From Hahella sp. HN01 (GTDB lineage Bacteria; Pseudomonadota; Gammaproteobacteria; Pseudomonadales; Oleiphilaceae): 33,925 nt of DNA. The position numbers were made by a program, and so were the translations under genes. Of the stretch, positions 32,677-33,925 are shown piece by piece. The notes below the pieces were generated by a model. It was not told the DNA's origin and did not search any database. It worked only from the letters and a program-made list of their open reading frames with translations. The stretch spans positions 34,362 to 68,286 of the forward strand of contig NZ_JAHMIN010000036.1 of assembly GCF_018986435.1 (NCBI RefSeq), in the 5' to 3' direction. The first letter of the stretch is position 1. Every line of letters starts with the position of its first letter.

Positions 32677-33114
32677 ATGAATGACCGTATTTTCGGTTTA
32701 GTGATGCTCGTCCTGGCCATAGCCTATGGCTGGGGCGCGTATCAACTGCCCGAGCCCTTTGGCGGCAATGAATCGGTCGGACCCGAGACCTTCCCGATTC
32801 TCCTGTCGGTGGTGCTTGGTCTGAGCAGTCTTTATCTGATGCTGCGTCCCGACCCGGACAATCACTGGCCCTGGAACCGCACCGGCGCTGAAATGGTGGT
32901 GGCTGTGGTGGTGCTGACGCTGTATGGCGTGTTGCTGGAGCCGCTGGGCTTCATCATTACCACGACCTTGGCGGTCGGCACCCTGAGCTGGCGCATGGGC
33001 GCCCGCAAGTTCCCGGCCTATATGTCCGGCCTGATTGGCGGAGTAGTGGTGTTCGTGTTGTTCAACTACGTGCTTGAATTGCCGTTGCCGCTGGGCGTAC
33101 TGGAGGTAAGCTGA
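32677..33114 (+). CDS. tctB: Tripartite tricarboxylate transporter small membrane subunit TctB
   Basis: This 145-residue membrane protein has four predicted helices. It has the TctB pattern: an N-terminal helix (FGLVMLVLAIAYGWGAY), the conserved VGPETFPILLSVVLGLSSLYLML (about 31-53), then two closing helices (EPLGFIITTTLAVGTLSWRMGARKFPAY, IGGVVVFVLFNYVLELPLPLG). It begins 5 nt after the tctC stop and its TGA overlaps the tctA ATG by 1 nt. No ribosome binding site of its own is obvious, so coupling to tctC is likely. Confidence 0.93.
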   Translation: MNDRIFGLVMLVLAIAYGWGAYQLPEPFGGNESVGPETFPILLSVVLGLSSLYLMLRPDPDNHWPWNRTGAEMVVAVVVLTLYGVLLEPLGFIITTTLAVGTLSWRMGARKFPAYMSGLIGGVVVFVLFNYVLELPLPLGVLEVS

Positions 33115-33925
33115 TGGAAACCTTGAACTTTCTGATGCAGGGCTTTGCTGTCGCCCTGACGCCGGAAAACTTGATGTTCGCGCTCCTCGGCTGCTTCCTG
33201 GGCACCCTGATCGGCGCGCTGCCGGGATTGGGCCCCGCCAATGGCGTGGCGATCCTGATCCCGCTGGCGTTCACCCTCGGGCTGAAACCGGAAACGGCCT
33301 TGATCATGCTGACCTCGGTGTACGCCGGGGCCATGTACGGCGGACGCATTTCGTCGATTCTGTTGAATATTCCCGGCGACGAGCCGGCGATGATGACCTG
33401 CCTGGACGGCTATCCCATGGCGCAAAGCGGCAGAGCCGCGGAAGCGCTGGCGATTTCCGCAGTAGCCTCCTTTATCGGCAGCGTGATCGCGACGATCGGC
33501 TTGATTCTGCTGGCTCCCTGGCTGGCGAAATTCGCCCTGACCTTTGGGCCGGCGGAATACTTCGCGCTGTTCGTGCTGGCGTTCGCCACCCTGGGCGGCA
33601 TCACCGGCAAGAACCCGGTGAAGACGATTCTGGCGGCGGCCATTGGCTTGATGATGGCGACGGTGGGCATCGACATGAACACCGGCGTGCAGCGCTTCAC
33701 CTTCAATACCCTGGAGCTGTATGAAGGCGTTGACTTCATCATTCTGATCGTGGGTCTGTTCGCTATCTCGGAACTGCTGTTTTTCATCGAAGCGCATGCC
33801 GGAGAAGGCCGCAAGATGATTGCGATGAACAAGCTGAAAATGAAGTGGAAAGACTTCACCAGCGTCTTCCCAACATCGCTTCGCGGCAGCGTCATCGGCT
33901 TTCTGGCGGGGGTTCTGCCCGGCGC
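33114..33925 (+). CDS. tctA: Tripartite tricarboxylate transporter large permease TctA, partial
   Basis: The ATG at 33114 overlaps the tctB stop (TGATG) and is preceded by GGAGGTAAG. The frame is open to the window edge, giving 270 residues of a protein usually of about 500. The start METLNFLMQGFAVALTPEN, the GTLIGALPGLGPANGVAILIPL motif (about 30-51), TSVYAGAMYGGRISSILLNIPGDEPAMMTCLDGYP (about 67-101) and GLFAISELLF (about 214) are the conserved TctA blocks. It forms the secondary-transport channel that takes substrate from TctC, driven by an ion gradient. The 3' half lies outside the window. Confidence 0.95.
   Translation, partial: METLNFLMQGFAVALTPENLMFALLGCFLGTLIGALPGLGPANGVAILIPLAFTLGLKPETALIMLTSVYAGAMYGGRISSILLNIPGDEPAMMTCLDGYPMAQSGRAAEALAISAVASFIGSVIATIGLILLAPWLAKFALTFGPAEYFALFVLAFATLGGITGKNPVKTILAAAIGLMMATVGIDMNTGVQRFTFNTLELYEGVDFIILIVGLFAISELLFFIEAHAGEGRKMIAMNKLKMKWKDFTSVFPTSLRGSVIGFLAGVLPG

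Overview
The window is dense, single-copy chromosomal DNA of high GC content. The gene set is gammaproteobacterial: tpx, fetAB, thiBPQ under a TPP riboswitch, kbl-tdh, and a tct-type tricarboxylate transporter with its own two-component system. Together with many signalling proteins, this suggests a free-living, probably marine, heterotroph of the Oceanospirillales/Hahella type. That placement is an impression from protein character, not a measured result. I saw no phage, insertion sequence, CRISPR array, rRNA or tRNA.

Layout. 1-4016: the start of a secreted protein of unknown function (cut by the window edge), thiol peroxidase (tpx), a convergent carboxylesterase and GNAT acetyltransferase, then a FetAB-type metal exporter. 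4348-5409: a homologue of the queuosine-tRNA mannosyltransferase family (QTMAN/GTDC1). 5428-8871: the thiamine importer thiBPQ (minus strand) behind a complete TPP riboswitch. 8995-10803: a GNAT enzyme, a small-molecule kinase that could be a thiamine kinase, and a small A/T-rich orphan gene. 10873-15211: a response regulator with an intact EAL domain, its membrane histidine kinase, and a good sigma-70-like promoter. 15314-18944: a GST-like protein, a membrane-anchored SRPBCC protein, a very histidine-rich exported protein, and a TauE/SafE permease divergent from a LysR regulator. 19075-25020: a signalling cluster comprising a FixJ/NarL-type regulator, two linked unknown cytosolic proteins, a transmembrane Ser/Thr kinase whose outer half is a complete periplasmic-binding-protein domain, and an exported protein. 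25122-27370: the threonine catabolism operon kbl-tdh. 27555-31347: four translationally coupled minus-strand genes (response regulator, histidine kinase, ABC-type solute-binding protein, XRE-cupin regulator). 31685-33925: tctC-tctB-tctA, divergent from them and cut by the right edge.

How the parts work together. thiB, thiP and thiQ form one thiamine uptake unit switched by TPP; a ThiK-like kinase on the other strand may continue the salvage route. Kbl and Tdh convert threonine to glycine and acetyl-CoA, and two 18-bp dyads overlap their probable promoter just downstream of the XRE-cupin gene. The tct regulator/sensor pair probably controls tctCBA; its operon carries two extra regulatory parts, a binding protein and the XRE-cupin protein.

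The most unusual items are the receptor-type Ser/Thr kinase with its neighbours, a threonine dehydrogenase lacking all four structural-zinc cysteines, the four-gene coupled tct regulatory operon with the kbl dyads, the QTMAN homologue, and an exported protein with about 20 histidines in 76 residues.
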